A stretch of DNA of 64,000 nt from Urechidicola croceus (GTDB taxonomy: Bacteria > Bacteroidota > Bacteroidia > Flavobacteriales > Flavobacteriaceae), in assembly GCF_001761325.1 (NCBI RefSeq), contig NZ_CP017478.1:998001-1062000 (forward strand). The letters run 5' to 3'. The translations under genes were made by a program, and so were the position numbers. Position 1 is the stretch's first letter, and each line of letters begins with the position of its first letter. Under the pieces are notes generated by a model. The model made no database searches. It was given only the letters and a program-made list of their open reading frames with translations, and was not told where the DNA came from. Of the stretch, positions 34,896 through 45,020 are shown in pieces.

Positions 34896-35378
34896 TTGAA
34901 AAAACTATCTTATTTCATTCTTTTTTTGTTATTAATTTCATCTATTAATAGTTTTAGCCAAGATTTTAAAGCGATGCAGAAAGAATATGAAGAAAGAAAA
35001 GCAGAAGCAATTCCTAAGAGTTTTAAAATAATTAGTCCAATACAAGATTTTATCCTTGTAGACGAAACGAGAACATTTACGATTGAAATGGTTTGTTTAG
35101 ACCCAAATATTTCAATTTTATTACTTGGTTTTCCGTATGAAACATATGCTACAAAACATAATCTTGAAAGACCTGCTGATGTTGAAGAAATTTATAAATT
35201 ACCTGCTGAAGAACAAAATAAATTTTTTAAATTAATTCCAAGTATTGAAGTAATAGAAACTATAAAGGAAGGTAACAAAATAACTATCTATGCAAAAGTT
35301 ACTTCTGAAAACATTGAAGAGTTTAACCTAGATATCAATAACTATACTTACAAAACGTTTAGAGTATTACTTGAATAA
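34896..35378 (+). CDS. Secreted protein of unknown function
   Basis: The 160-aa protein has a clear signal peptide (MKKLSYFILFLLLISSINSF, cleavage before QD). The mature domain has a Lys/Glu-rich helix (AMQKEYEERKAEAIPK) followed by a beta-rich region ending KTFRVLLE. I do not recognise the family. The start codon is TTG at 34896. It follows the peroxidase gene by 73 bp in the same direction and could be co-regulated. Confidence 0.6.
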   Translation: MKKLSYFILFLLLISSINSFSQDFKAMQKEYEERKAEAIPKSFKIISPIQDFILVDETRTFTIEMVCLDPNISILLLGFPYETYATKHNLERPADVEEIYKLPAEEQNKFFKLIPSIEVIETIKEGNKITIYAKVTSENIEEFNLDINNYTYKTFRVLLE

Positions 35379-35474
35379 GTATATACCTCGAAATTATTTC
35401 AAAAAATGATTAGTGGCGAATTTGTATAACTTAGTTTCTTAATAAAACACCTAGAACCGTATTATTAATTATAT

Positions 35475-35705
35475 TTGATTATGTTTTCTTACTATTTTGT
35501 TTTTGAAGTAAGCACAAGTCAAACTCAAAGAAAATTAGTCACTAAAGCTGTCAATAAAGACGGAACAGAACCTATTTTTTTTAAAATCTTAATGCGCTCT
35601 TTTTGGAGATTAATCCCTTTCGATGTTTTTTCTTACCTATTTGGAAGTGAACTTGAAATGTATGATAAACTTTCATCTACCAGGCTCACTAAAAAAGCAA
35701 ATTAA
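35475..35705 (+). pseudogene. Remnant of an RDD-family membrane protein
   Basis: The frame encodes 76 aa that match only the C-terminal half of RDD proteins: a GK-like turn replaced by TQRKLVTKAV, NKDGTEPIFFKIL, the Arg-rich MRSFWRLIPFDVFSYLF and a YDKLSSTRL end where HDKLSKT is usual. The N-terminal helices with the Arg-Asp-Asp motif are absent, and the 95 bp upstream hold no frame that supplies them. The start would be a TTG. I read it as a decayed gene, though expression of the fragment cannot be excluded. Confidence 0.6.
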
Positions 35706-35787
35706 GAAGAATACATATAACTGAGTAAAATCATTGCTTAAGTTTATTAACTGAGAGAATTTATTGTATTTTTCCTATAAAAATATA

Positions 35788-37089
35788 CTAAACTACTTCT
35801 CCATACAAATCATAATCAGCAGCTTCTGTAATTTTTACTGTAGTATACTCACCAGTTTTTAAATATGTTTTTGTAGCATCAATCAATACTTCGTTATCAA
35901 CATCAGGAGAATCAAACTCTGTACGACCTACAAAATTATTTCCTTCTTTGCGATCAATTACCACTCTGAAAGTCTTTCCAATCTTTTCTTGATTCAATTC
36001 CCAAGAAATTTGTGATTGTAACTCCATAATTTCATTTGCCCGTTGTTGTTTTACTTCTTGTGGCACATCATCTTCTAAATTGTAAGCGTGTGTATTTTCT
36101 TCATGTGAATAAGCAAAACATCCTAAACGTTCAAAGCGCATTTCTTCCACCCAATTTTTTAATGTTTGAAAATCTTCTTCTGTTTCTCCAGGATACCCAA
36201 CAATTAATGTAGTACGAATTGTCATATTAGGAACTGCAGCACGAAAATCCTTTAATAATTGTGTGGTTTTGGCTTTTGTAGTACCTCTGCGCATACTTTT
36301 TAATATTGGATCTGCAATATGCTGTAATGGAATATCTATATAATTACAAATTTTCGGTTCGTTTTTCATTACTTCCAACACATCCATTGGGAAACCAGTA
36401 GGAAATGCATAATGCAATCGAATCCACTCTACTCCATCAACTTTAACTAGTTCCTTTAACAACTCAGCCAAATTACGTTTCTTATATAAATCAAGTCCGT
36501 AATACGTTAAATCTTGAGCAATTAAAATTAATTCTTTCACACCTTTAGCAGCCAATTTTTGTGCTTCAACAACAATATCTTCAATTGGAGTTGATCTATG
36601 TTTTCCACGCATTAATGGAATTGCACAAAAACTACATGGCCTATCACAACCTTCAGCAATTTTTAAATATGCGTAGTTTTTTGGAGTCGTTGTTAAACGT
36701 TCTCCTATTAATTCATGCTTATAGTCTGCACCTAAAACTTTTAATAAACTTGGCAACTCCGTTGTACCAAAATATTGATCAACATTTGGGATTTCCTTTA
36801 TTAAATCTGGTTTGTATCGTTCACTTAAACAACCAGTAACAAAAACTTTATCTACTTCACCATCTTCTTTTTTCTGAACAAAATCAAGAATCGTATTTAC
36901 ACTTTCTTCCTTTGCATTATCAATAAATCCACACGTATTGATAACAACAACATTTCCTTCTTCCTCATGAACAACTTCTTTACCATTGGCTTTCAATTGC
37001 CCCATCAACACTTCAGAGTCGTATACATTTTTTGAACAACCTAAAGTTACCACATTGATTTTATTCTTTTTAAGTGTTTTTGTACGCAT
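35788..37089 (-). CDS. rimO: Ribosomal protein S12 methylthiotransferase RimO
   Basis: RimO is a radical SAM enzyme that methylthiolates an Asp of ribosomal protein S12. At 433 aa it has family length: an N-terminal UPF0004 domain with cysteines in NVVTLGCSKNVYDSEVLMGQ, VINTCGFID and VTGCLSERY; the radical SAM motif in EGCDRPCSFCAIP; and a C-terminal TRAM domain. The segment CSKNVYDSE separates RimO from MiaB. A TAnnTTTG element lies at 37107-37114. Confidence 0.94.
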   Translation of the reverse strand: MRTKTLKKNKINVVTLGCSKNVYDSEVLMGQLKANGKEVVHEEEGNVVVINTCGFIDNAKEESVNTILDFVQKKEDGEVDKVFVTGCLSERYKPDLIKEIPNVDQYFGTTELPSLLKVLGADYKHELIGERLTTTPKNYAYLKIAEGCDRPCSFCAIPLMRGKHRSTPIEDIVVEAQKLAAKGVKELILIAQDLTYYGLDLYKKRNLAELLKELVKVDGVEWIRLHYAFPTGFPMDVLEVMKNEPKICNYIDIPLQHIADPILKSMRRGTTKAKTTQLLKDFRAAVPNMTIRTTLIVGYPGETEEDFQTLKNWVEEMRFERLGCFAYSHEENTHAYNLEDDVPQEVKQQRANEIMELQSQISWELNQEKIGKTFRVVIDRKEGNNFVGRTEFDSPDVDNEVLIDATKTYLKTGEYTTVKITEAADYDLYGEVV

Positions 37090-37106
37090 TGTTATTAATT
37101 TTTTTG

Positions 37107-37114
37107 CAAAAGTA
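37107..37114 (-). promoter_or_regulatory. TAnnTTTG promoter element of rimO
   Basis: On the minus strand TACTTTTG lies 17 bp before the rimO ATG. Confidence 0.5.
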
Positions 37115-37173
37115 CTTAAACCTTTCCATTTACGTTTAGTCTAAATAGAATAATCAACTCAAATTAAAAGATT

Positions 37174-38271
37174 ATGAAGTCAAAATACCTATTGATAGGA
37201 TTTTTCATAACATTATTTGCCTGTTCAAATGATACTGAAGATACCTCTGGAACCAATCCTGACATTACAAATCCTGATGTAACACCAATTTCAGAAATAT
37301 ATTTTCCACCTATTGGAAGTGATACTTGGGAAACTATATCTCCGTCAGAATTAGAATGGAATCAAGAAAACCTTCAAATATTACTAGATTATTTAAGCGA
37401 AAAAAACACAAAAGGATTTATGATTCTTCACCATGGAAAAATTGTTGTTGAAGAATACATGAATGATCATTCTCCAACATCAATTTGGTATTGGGCAAGT
37501 GCGGGTAAAACTTTAACTTCTACAGTTACCGGAATTGCACAGGATGAAGGATTTTTAGCTATTAACAATAAAGTTTCAGATTATTTAGGAATAGGCTGGA
37601 CAAGCGCGGCTTTAGAAAAAGAAAATTTAATTACTAATAAACACCTACTATCAATGAGTTCTGGTTTAGATGATTCTTTGGGAGATGATGTTTCCCCTGA
37701 ATATCTTCAATACATTGCTGATGCTGGCAATAGATGGGCTTATCATAATGTATATGTAAAAATGCAAGATGTTGTTGCTGCAGCAACTAATGAATCTTGG
37801 AATAGTTATTTTAGTAGTTCATTAAAAGACAAAATTGGAATGTCTGGAAGTTGGTTTGATTTAGATAATTTAAGTGTTTATTGGAGTAATACACGAAGTA
37901 TGGCTCGTTTTGGGTTGATGATTTATGCCGATGGAAAATGGGAGGATACGCAAATAGTTTCTGAAGATTTTTTAACAGAATCAACGAATACTTCTCAAGA
38001 AATTAACGAATCTTATGGTTATTTTTGGTGGTTAAATGGAAAGTCAAGTTTTCATTTACCACAATCACAATTAGAATTTCCTGGTTCTTTAATACCTAAT
38101 GCACCATCAGATATGTATGCAGCTCTAGGTAAAAATGATCAAAAAATTTATATTGTACCTAGTAAAAATTTGGTTGTGATTCGTATGGGTGAGTCAGCAG
38201 AAGGTGTAAATTTTGCTTTATCTAGTTTTGATAATGAATTGTGGGAGAAAATTAATGCAGTAATTAATTAA
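37174..38271 (+). CDS. Serine hydrolase, beta-lactamase class C family, lipoprotein
   Basis: This 365-aa lipoprotein (lipobox LFAC, then a Thr/Asp/Pro-rich linker) has the penicillin-binding fold. The S-x-x-K motif is SAGK in [13 protein letters not shown], and a Y-x-N is in [11 protein letters not shown]. It is probably a periplasmic esterase or peptidase-like enzyme rather than a true beta-lactamase. Its end overlaps the convergent rluF by 4 bp. The substrate is unknown. Confidence 0.85.
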   Translation: MKSKYLLIGFFITLFACSNDTEDTSGTNPDITNPDVTPISEIYFPPIGSDTWETISPSELEWNQENLQILLDYLSEKNTKGFMILHHGKIVVEEYMNDHSPTSIWYWASAGKTLTSTVTGIAQDEGFLAINNKVSDYLGIGWTSAALEKENLITNKHLLSMSSGLDDSLGDDVSPEYLQYIADAGNRWAYHNVYVKMQDVVAAATNESWNSYFSSSLKDKIGMSGSWFDLDNLSVYWSNTRSMARFGLMIYADGKWEDTQIVSEDFLTESTNTSQEINESYGYFWWLNGKSSFHLPQSQLEFPGSLIPNAPSDMYAALGKNDQKIYIVPSKNLVVIRMGESAEGVNFALSSFDNELWEKINAVIN

Positions 38272-39002
38272 TCATTATGTGTTTTGGCAGATTCTGAAAC
38301 TAAACGATTGATTTCTTTTAATTCAGCTTTGGTAAAGTAACGCCATTTTCCAACAGGAACGTCTAAAGATATATTCATAATTCTAATACGCTTTAACTTG
38401 GTGACTCTATAATCTAAATATTCACACATTCTGCGTATTTGTCTATTTAAACCTTGAGTTAACACAATTCTAAACTTGTATTTACTTATTTGTTCTACTT
38501 TACATTTACGTGTAACTGTATCTAATATTGGAATCCCATTACTCATTCTTTGAATAAATCTATCGTTAATTGGTTTATCAACAGTTACAATATATTCTTT
38601 TTCATGGTTATTTCGTGCGCGAAGAATTTTATTGACAATATCTCCATCATTAGTCATAAAAATTAAACCTTCACTTGGTTTATCTAATCGACCAATTGGA
38701 AAAATTCTTTTTTTATAATTGATAAAATCAACGATATTATTCTTTTCAACCCTTGTATCTGTTGTACATACAATTCCTATTGGCTTATTAAAAGCCATAT
38801 AAACAAATTCTCCTTTTGGTTCAGAAATTAATTTCCCATCAACTCTTACCTCATCTCCCTCAATAATTTTAGTACCCATTTCTGGAACTTTACCATTTAT
38901 TGTTACTCTACTTTGTTCAATAAGTTTATCTGCTGCTCTTCGAGAACAGTAGCCTACTTCACTTAAGTATTTATTGATTCGGGTTGATTGTTTTTCTGAC
39001 AT
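38268..39002 (-). CDS. rluF: 23S rRNA pseudouridine synthase RluF
   Basis: RluF makes pseudouridine at position 2604 of 23S rRNA. The 244-aa product has an N-terminal S4 RNA-binding domain ([20 protein letters not shown]), followed by the RsuA/RluF catalytic domain with the Asp motif [19 protein letters not shown] and the [15 protein letters not shown] motif. The start at 39002 begins the S4 domain. The promoter element at 39020-39027 supports this start over the longer frame to 39089. RluF rather than RluB/E is favoured by the catalytic-region wording. Confidence 0.88.
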   Translation of the reverse strand: MSEKQSTRINKYLSEVGYCSRRAADKLIEQSRVTINGKVPEMGTKIIEGDEVRVDGKLISEPKGEFVYMAFNKPIGIVCTTDTRVEKNNIVDFINYKKRIFPIGRLDKPSEGLIFMTNDGDIVNKILRARNNHEKEYIVTVDKPINDRFIQRMSNGIPILDTVTRKCKVEQISKYKFRIVLTQGLNRQIRRMCEYLDYRVTKLKRIRIMNISLDVPVGKWRYFTKAELKEINRLVSESAKTHND

Positions 39003-39019
39003 TTGAAAATTTAAGTATG

Positions 39020-39027
39020 CAAATTTA
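39020..39027 (-). promoter_or_regulatory. TAnnTTTG promoter element of rluF
   Basis: On the minus strand TAAATTTG lies 17 bp before the ATG at 39002. Confidence 0.5.
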
Positions 39028-39135
39028 CCTAAAATCAATTCCATGAGCAAAAAATTAGAAACTTCATAATAATGTATAGTTAGCAACAATTCATCTTATA
39101 GTTTCATTATTTTTACAATCTTAAAAAAATAAATC

Positions 39136-39939
39136 ATGAGTTATAAATTAGTTTGCAGTGATATTGATGGTACACTTTTAAATAAAGACAGAGTATTATC
39201 AAAAAATACAATTGAACAAGTACAACGCATTTCGCCTATTCCATTTGTATTGATCTCTTCAAGAATGCCAAATGCTATGCGACATTTACAACGTGATTTT
39301 GGAAATACTACCACTCCACTCATAGCCTATAATGGTGGATTAATATTAGATAATGATAGGGTTCTTGGTTCTACTTTTATTGATAATGATGTTTTGGCTG
39401 AAGTAATCAATCAATCAAAAAACACGTCAATTCATTTAAGTTTATACCATGCAGATGAATGGTATGTTCCGGCTTATGACTATTGGGCTAAAAGAGAAGA
39501 AAACAATACTAAAGTCACTCCTGAAATTATGTCAAATAGTGATGTATTATCCAAATGGAGAAAGGAAAATAAAGGCGCACATAAAATTATGTGTATGGGT
39601 GATGAAAACGAAATTGACACACTGTATAAATCTTTAGAAAAAGAATTTTCTGATGATATTATGTTGTATCGTTCAAAATCTACTTATATAGAAATTTCAC
39701 ATAGTGCCATTTCTAAAAAAACAGCAATTGAAGTTATAATAAAAGAATGCTATCCAATATTATCTATGAAAAATGTGATGGCTTTTGGTGATAACTATAA
39801 CGACATAGAAATGCTTAAAGCTGTTGGATTAGGAGTTGCTGTTGCTAATGCCAATGATGAAGTATTAAAAATTGCCGATAAAGTGACAGACACAAATAAA
39901 AATGATGGTGTTGCTAAAGTTATTGAAGAATTATTATAA
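39136..39939 (+). CDS. Cof-type HAD-IIB phosphatase
   Basis: This 267-aa protein is a haloacid dehalogenase-superfamily phosphatase. Motif I is SDIDGTLLN, motif II is LISSRMP, the motif III Lys lies in SAISKKTAIE and motif IV is MAFGDNYNDIEML. The inserted type IIB cap (about 85-185) sets substrate choice, usually sugar phosphates or phosphorylated cofactors such as PLP or FMN. Which one is not evident. Its end overlaps the convergent FAD gene by 6 bp. Confidence 0.88.
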   Translation: MSYKLVCSDIDGTLLNKDRVLSKNTIEQVQRISPIPFVLISSRMPNAMRHLQRDFGNTTTPLIAYNGGLILDNDRVLGSTFIDNDVLAEVINQSKNTSIHLSLYHADEWYVPAYDYWAKREENNTKVTPEIMSNSDVLSKWRKENKGAHKIMCMGDENEIDTLYKSLEKEFSDDIMLYRSKSTYIEISHSAISKKTAIEVIIKECYPILSMKNVMAFGDNYNDIEMLKAVGLGVAVANANDEVLKIADKVTDTNKNDGVAKVIEELL

Positions 39940-41490
39940 TCCTACAATTGCAGCTTCAGCACAACGTTCTCCATCCATTGCAGCAGATATGATTCCTCCA
40001 GCATAACCACCTCCTTCACCACAAGGAAATAATCCTTGTATTTCAGGATGTTCTAAATTGTCTTTTCTTGGAATATTTACTGGAGATGATGTACGAGATT
40101 CTACGCCAATAACATTTGCTTCTTCAGTATAATAACCTTTCATTTTTTGGCCAAATTCAAAGAATCCTTTTCGTAATCTTCCTCCAATAATTTTGGGCAA
40201 TAATGAATGTAATGGTGCTGATTTTATTCCTGGTTGATATGATGTAGAATTTAAATCATTTGACAATTTACCCTCCACAAAATCTGTTAATCTTTGAGCA
40301 GGTGCAGTTTGGGTTCTACCGCCAGCAGTAAATGCCAATCTTTCTAAATCTTTTTGAAATTCCAACCCTTTTAAAACTCCAAATTTTTCATACTTTCGTA
40401 AATCTTCATCTGCATTTATTTCAACTACAATTCCTGAATTTGCAAACTTATTATTTCGTTTAGATGGGGACATTCCATTTACAACAACTTCTCCATTAGC
40501 AGTTGCAGCAGGAACTATAAACCCTCCTGGACACATACAAAATGAGTAAACACCTCTTCCATTTACTTGATGTACCAGGCTATAGGATGCAGCTGGTAGC
40601 AATTCACTTCGCTCTCCAGCACAATGATATTGAATAGAATCTATTATTTGTTGTGGATGCTCTACACGAACTCCCATAGCAAAGGATTTTGCAACTAATG
40701 AAATTTCTTTTTTATGTAATAAGTAGTATATATCTCTAGCCGAATGTCCAGTCGCAAGAATTACTCTTGTTACTGGCATTTCTCTATCATTTTGTAATTG
40801 AAGTGACTGAATTTTGTTGTTTTTTATCTTAAAATCAACAACTCTACTTTCAAAATGAACTTCTCCACCATATTTCAGAATAGTTTCACGAATATTCTTA
40901 ACAACTTTCGGTAATTTGTTCGTTCCAATATGTGGATGCGCATCAATTAAAATTTGTTCTGTCGCTCCGTGATAAACTAAATTTTCAAAAATTCTACGAA
41001 CATCTCCACGCTTTAAACTTCGTGTGTATAATTTACCATCAGAATAGGTTCCTGCACCACCTTCGCCAAAACAATAATTAGAGTCTTCGTTTACAAAATG
41101 TTCTTGATTAATGGCGCGTAAATCACGTCTTCTTTCTTTTACATTTTTTCCGCGCTCTAAAACAATTGGTTTAAACCCTAGTTCAATACAGCGTAAAGCA
41201 GCATACATTCCCGCCGGACCAAATCCAATAATATGAACTTCTTTTGCATTTGAAACATCTTTATAGTCAAATGAATATTCTGATTTATCAGATAAAAGTT
41301 CTTTAATATATACTGCAACTTTGTAATTAAAATATATCGTTGCCTTACGAGCGTCAATTGACTTTCTTAAAATTTTAACAGCAGTAATATCTTTAGGGTG
41401 AATACTTAAATATCTTGCTGCCTTTTTCTCTAGAATTCCTTCTATAGTTTCTTCTTCTAATTTAATTCGTAACTGAATCTCTTTTACCAT
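39934..41490 (-). CDS. FAD-dependent dehydrogenase, COG2509 type
   Basis: This 518-aa flavoprotein belongs to a widespread uncharacterised family. It has a small N-terminal domain (about 1-85), then the dinucleotide-binding VHIIGFGPAGMYAALRCIE, ENYCFGEGGAGTYSDGKLY-like motif (near residue 140), LATGHSARDIYYLL and a C-terminal FAD-binding CGEGGGYAGGIISAAMDG. It is predicted to be soluble, and the reaction is unknown. A TAnnTTTG element ends 4 nt before the ATG, so the mRNA is likely leaderless. Confidence 0.85.
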   Translation of the reverse strand: MVKEIQLRIKLEEETIEGILEKKAARYLSIHPKDITAVKILRKSIDARKATIYFNYKVAVYIKELLSDKSEYSFDYKDVSNAKEVHIIGFGPAGMYAALRCIELGFKPIVLERGKNVKERRRDLRAINQEHFVNEDSNYCFGEGGAGTYSDGKLYTRSLKRGDVRRIFENLVYHGATEQILIDAHPHIGTNKLPKVVKNIRETILKYGGEVHFESRVVDFKIKNNKIQSLQLQNDREMPVTRVILATGHSARDIYYLLHKKEISLVAKSFAMGVRVEHPQQIIDSIQYHCAGERSELLPAASYSLVHQVNGRGVYSFCMCPGGFIVPAATANGEVVVNGMSPSKRNNKFANSGIVVEINADEDLRKYEKFGVLKGLEFQKDLERLAFTAGGRTQTAPAQRLTDFVEGKLSNDLNSTSYQPGIKSAPLHSLLPKIIGGRLRKGFFEFGQKMKGYYTEEANVIGVESRTSSPVNIPRKDNLEHPEIQGLFPCGEGGGYAGGIISAAMDGERCAEAAIVGL

Positions 41491-41494
41491 TTGG

Positions 41495-41502
41495 CAAAAT
41501 TA
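41495..41502 (-). promoter_or_regulatory. TAnnTTTG element of the COG2509 gene
   Basis: On the minus strand TAATTTTG ends only 4 nt before the ATG, which predicts a leaderless mRNA. Confidence 0.55.
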
Positions 41503-41561
41503 GTTTATTTTAAATGAAAAATTGTATGTCTTTTATTTAGTTGGAATCATAACTCAAATAA

Positions 41562-42587
41562 TTAATCACTTTCATCTAAAAGATGATTTAATTTATTAGC
41601 AATTTCAATTCCTAATTTTTGATGACAATATTGATTCCAATGACCTAATTTATTTGTTGCTTTCCATTCATTAAATATGATTCCTGATTTTTGAAGTTCG
41701 TCAAAACAGTATGTCATATCCCAATATAACAGCCCATTTTCAACACATTTTTCTTCTACTTTTATAGGTAATATAGATGCATTACTATTAATAATAATTG
41801 TGTTTTTACTTAAATTTTCAAAAATTTTAGAAGTAATTGGATCAAATTCAAATACATGTTCTGATTCAATAATTTTAATTTGAGGTTTTGAATAAAACTT
41901 ACCAAATAAAATTCCACCAGTTTCTCCTTGATTCACTTTATATCTACAAGCATTTAAAATATTAAAAAAAGTAAAATTTTGAGTTAAAAACTTTGTATTT
42001 TGGTATTTGTTTAATTCTGATGTTTCTACATTTATAGAAATACTTAAACTATCATTTATAATATCAGTACGAGGTAACAAAGGTGGAAATGAATAATCAG
42101 AAACCAAATCCTCTTTACTTAAAAAATAAATAAAATAATCAGGTTCAAAGTCTTCAATTAGCAACTTTTGATATGCATACATATGGCCAACATTGAACCC
42201 TGCACGACCAAAATTTAATACTTCTACAACTTTATTTGGAGATTTTAATCTTAAATTATCTTCCATAATTCTACTCAAGGTATGACGCTCAAACATTTGA
42301 GCTCCTTGTACAAAAGAATCACCAATTAAGGCAACTCTTATTGTGTTTTTTGGTTTAGATTTTGAAACAACATCTCCAACAAAACGATATTCATTAGTCG
42401 ATAAAATTGAGAATCCTTCATTAAAATTTACAAACTCTCTAGATTTAAGAAGCCCTTTACCAATATCATCATAATATTCAGCAAATGACAATTCTGCTAT
42501 TTTAGCCGAACTTATAAATAATTCACAAAAAAAAAGTGTACCTAAAAAAGAAAATAACAATATCAAAAACTTTTTTACAAACCTCAT
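41562..42587 (-). CDS. SGNH/GDSL-like hydrolase, partner of an MBOAT acyltransferase
   Basis: This 341-aa protein has an N-terminal membrane anchor (about 5-25) and an exported domain with the block I motif VALIGDSFVQGAQM, block II-like LNFGRAGFN and a His near the C-terminus (LGHWNQYCHQKLG). It lies 5 bp downstream of an MBOAT gene. Such pairs (like AlgI with AlgJ/X, or DltB with DltD) move acyl groups across the membrane onto sugars or teichoic acids. I infer that this protein completes the transfer in the periplasm. Confidence 0.75.
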   Translation of the reverse strand: MRFVKKFLILLFSFLGTLFFCELFISSAKIAELSFAEYYDDIGKGLLKSREFVNFNEGFSILSTNEYRFVGDVVSKSKPKNTIRVALIGDSFVQGAQMFERHTLSRIMEDNLRLKSPNKVVEVLNFGRAGFNVGHMYAYQKLLIEDFEPDYFIYFLSKEDLVSDYSFPPLLPRTDIINDSLSISINVETSELNKYQNTKFLTQNFTFFNILNACRYKVNQGETGGILFGKFYSKPQIKIIESEHVFEFDPITSKIFENLSKNTIIINSNASILPIKVEEKCVENGLLYWDMTYCFDELQKSGIIFNEWKATNKLGHWNQYCHQKLGIEIANKLNHLLDESD

Positions 42588-42592
42588 AATCG

Positions 42593-44005
42593 CTAAAATT
42601 GAAAATACACAAACGGTAAAGAATCTGCCTGAAACATATACATTAAAGTAACTAGAAATAACCCAGACAAAATACCTATTATAACTAAATTAGACTTAAG
42701 TTTTAATACACTCGTATGTCCATATTTATATTCAATATAATCTATACTGAAAACTACAACTAGATAGGAACATATAACTCTTAAAAATAAATAAAAATAT
42801 TCACTTGTTTCCCAATTAATAATCTTAGAAAAAATCATTTCAGTTGATTCATAATTTTCACTTCTAAAAAACAACCAAGTAAATGTTACTAAAAAAAAGG
42901 TTAAGATGTAGTTCCCGAAGTTTATTAATTTACTTTTGCTATTTTTTTTACTTTGAAAACGGTGATACATTTTATATAATATCAAGTAAACACCATGCAA
43001 ACCTCCCCAAATAACAAAATTCCAACTCGCTCCATGCCATAAGCCTCCTAAGAGCATTGTAATCATCAAATTTAAGTAAGTTCTACTTAAACCTTTTCTA
43101 TTTCCACCTAATGGAAAATATAAATAATCTCGTAACCAGGTTGAAAGTGAAATATGCCATCTTCTCCAAAACTTAGCAATATTTTGTGAAAAATATGGTT
43201 GTTCAAAATTTTTCATTAGTTCAACTCCTAAAAGTTTTGCTGTACCTCTTGCTATATGACTATATCCAGAAAAATCTGCATAAATTTGAATTGAAAATAA
43301 TATAATTGCAGCTATAATTTCTATTGATTTGTATAATGATAAATCATTAAAAATGTGATCAACATATCTTCCTGCTGTATCTCCAATCATTACCTTACGG
43401 AACAACCCTAAAATTATTAAGGTTATACCTTGCTTAATTTGTGTAAAACTTGGGTTTAACTTTTTAGATAATTGAGGTAGTAATGTTTTGGCTCGTTCAA
43501 TTGGTCCTGCAACAAGTTGTGGAAAAAAAGAAACGAATAATGCGAAATCAACAAAGTTATTAGTTGGTTTTATTTTTTTATTATAAATATCAATTGTATA
43601 AGAAAGTGTTTGAAAAGTATAAAATGAAATTCCTATTGGCAATAAGATATTTAAGTGTATAAAATCTAATTTGAAGTTTAAATTATCAGCAATAGTTTTA
43701 AAATTTTCAATAAAAAAATTAAAATATTTAAAAACACATAAAATACCAAGATTCGTAAAAAGACTTAACCTTAAAAGCCATTTTCTTTTATTATCACTGG
43801 ATGATGAGAAAATTTTCTCTCCAATTATAAAATCAATAATTGTTGAAGTAAGTAATAAGAAACAAAAACGCCAATCCCAATATCCATAAAAGAAATAACT
43901 ACAAATTAGTAGAAAAATATTTTTACTTTTTTTACTTGGTAATGCGTAAAAAATTGGAAGAATAATACTTAAAAAAAAGAAAAATACAAATGAATTAAAT
44001 AGCAT
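42593..44005 (-). CDS. MBOAT family O-acyltransferase (AlgI/DltB-like)
   Basis: This 470-aa inner-membrane protein has about 11 helices. It shows the MBOAT hallmarks: FFPQLVAGPIERAKTLLPQ, a DFSGYSHIARG motif, FWRRWHISLSTWLRDYLYFP and the catalytic-His region LGGLWHGASWNFVIWGGLHG. It would hand acyl groups, probably acetyl, to a periplasmic acceptor. It forms a pair with the downstream SGNH gene. The acceptor polysaccharide is not indicated by neighbours, which are housekeeping genes. Confidence 0.9.
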   Translation of the reverse strand: MLFNSFVFFFFLSIILPIFYALPSKKSKNIFLLICSYFFYGYWDWRFCFLLLTSTIIDFIIGEKIFSSSSDNKRKWLLRLSLFTNLGILCVFKYFNFFIENFKTIADNLNFKLDFIHLNILLPIGISFYTFQTLSYTIDIYNKKIKPTNNFVDFALFVSFFPQLVAGPIERAKTLLPQLSKKLNPSFTQIKQGITLIILGLFRKVMIGDTAGRYVDHIFNDLSLYKSIEIIAAIILFSIQIYADFSGYSHIARGTAKLLGVELMKNFEQPYFSQNIAKFWRRWHISLSTWLRDYLYFPLGGNRKGLSRTYLNLMITMLLGGLWHGASWNFVIWGGLHGVYLILYKMYHRFQSKKNSKSKLINFGNYILTFFLVTFTWLFFRSENYESTEMIFSKIINWETSEYFYLFLRVICSYLVVVFSIDYIEYKYGHTSVLKLKSNLVIIGILSGLFLVTLMYMFQADSLPFVYFQF

Positions 44006-44018
44006 TAAAATGTATTGT

Positions 44019-44966
44019 CTAAGATTTTAAAAACTCTAAAACATTTTGTTCTATACGTTTTTCTACATTAGTTAAATCTGCTTTTATGAATGTTTCTCCA
44101 GTAATTTGTTCATATAATTCTATATATCTATCAGAAATTTCAATAATTTTTTCAGATGTCATTTCAGGAATTACCTGTCCTTCTTTTCCTTGAAAACCGT
44201 TTTCTATCAACCATTGTCTTACAAACTCTTTTGACAATTGTTTTTGTGCTTCTCCTTTATTTTGTCGTTCTTGATAACCATCAATATAAAAATAACGAGA
44301 AGAATCTGGTGTATGAATTTCATCTATCAAAACAATTTTACCATCATTAGTTTTACCAAACTCATATTTAGTATCTACTAATATTAATCCTCGTTCTTTT
44401 GCAATTTCAGTACCTCTTTGAAATAACTTTCGTGTATAATCTTGAAGAATTAAATAATCTTCTTCTGATACAATACCTTTAGCCAGAATATCTTTACGAG
44501 AAATATCTTCATCATGCTCTCCGTTATCCGCTTTAGTAGATGGTGTTATAATTGGCTCAAGAAACTTATCATTTTCTTTCATACCCTCTGGCATTGAAAC
44601 CCCACACAATACTCTTTTTCCCAACTTATATTCACGAGCTGCATGCCCAGAAAGATAACCTCGAATTACCATTTCAACTTTAAATGGCTCGCACAAGTGA
44701 CCAACAGCAACATTAGGATCAGGAATATCAATAATCCAATTTGGAACAATATCTGATGTTGCATCCATCATTTTTGAAGCAATTTGATTTAAAATCTGCC
44801 CTTTATAAGGTATTTGTTTTGGCATTATTACATCAAAAGCTGAAAGCCTATCTGAGGCAATCATTACTAAAAATTTATCATCAATATTGTAAACCTCTCG
44901 TACTTTTCCTTTATAAACTGATTTTTGTTTTGGAAAATTATAATTGGTATCGTTAATAGTATTCAT
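44019..44966 (-). CDS. purC: Phosphoribosylaminoimidazole-succinocarboxamide synthase
   Basis: PurC (SAICAR synthetase) condenses CAIR with aspartate in de novo purine synthesis. At 315 aa this is the longer type. It shows [44 protein letters not shown] and [11 protein letters not shown] with the [14 protein letters not shown] region. The leader carries seven tandem CAA triplets 7 bp before the ATG. It follows phoH on the same strand by 54 bp. Confidence 0.95.
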   Translation of the reverse strand: MNTINDTNYNFPKQKSVYKGKVREVYNIDDKFLVMIASDRLSAFDVIMPKQIPYKGQILNQIASKMMDATSDIVPNWIIDIPDPNVAVGHLCEPFKVEMVIRGYLSGHAAREYKLGKRVLCGVSMPEGMKENDKFLEPIITPSTKADNGEHDEDISRKDILAKGIVSEEDYLILQDYTRKLFQRGTEIAKERGLILVDTKYEFGKTNDGKIVLIDEIHTPDSSRYFYIDGYQERQNKGEAQKQLSKEFVRQWLIENGFQGKEGQVIPEMTSEKIIEISDRYIELYEQITGETFIKADLTNVEKRIEQNVLEFLKS

Positions 44967-44973
44967 TATTAAA

Positions 44974-44994
44974 TTGTTGTTGTTGTTGTTGTTG
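44974..44994. repeat. Seven-copy trinucleotide repeat in the purC leader
   Basis: Seven tandem TTG units on the plus strand, read as CAA in the purC mRNA, end 7 bp before the purC ATG, where a ribosome binding site would be expected. Confidence 0.85.
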
Positions 44995-45020
44995 TATGTT
45001 TTTCTTATTAAGTGATTATT

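Noticed and set aside
37174-38271. Beta-lactam resistance gene
   Set aside because: Only the general S-x-x-K serine hydrolase fold is visible; the lipoprotein form and context favour an esterase or peptidase-like enzyme.
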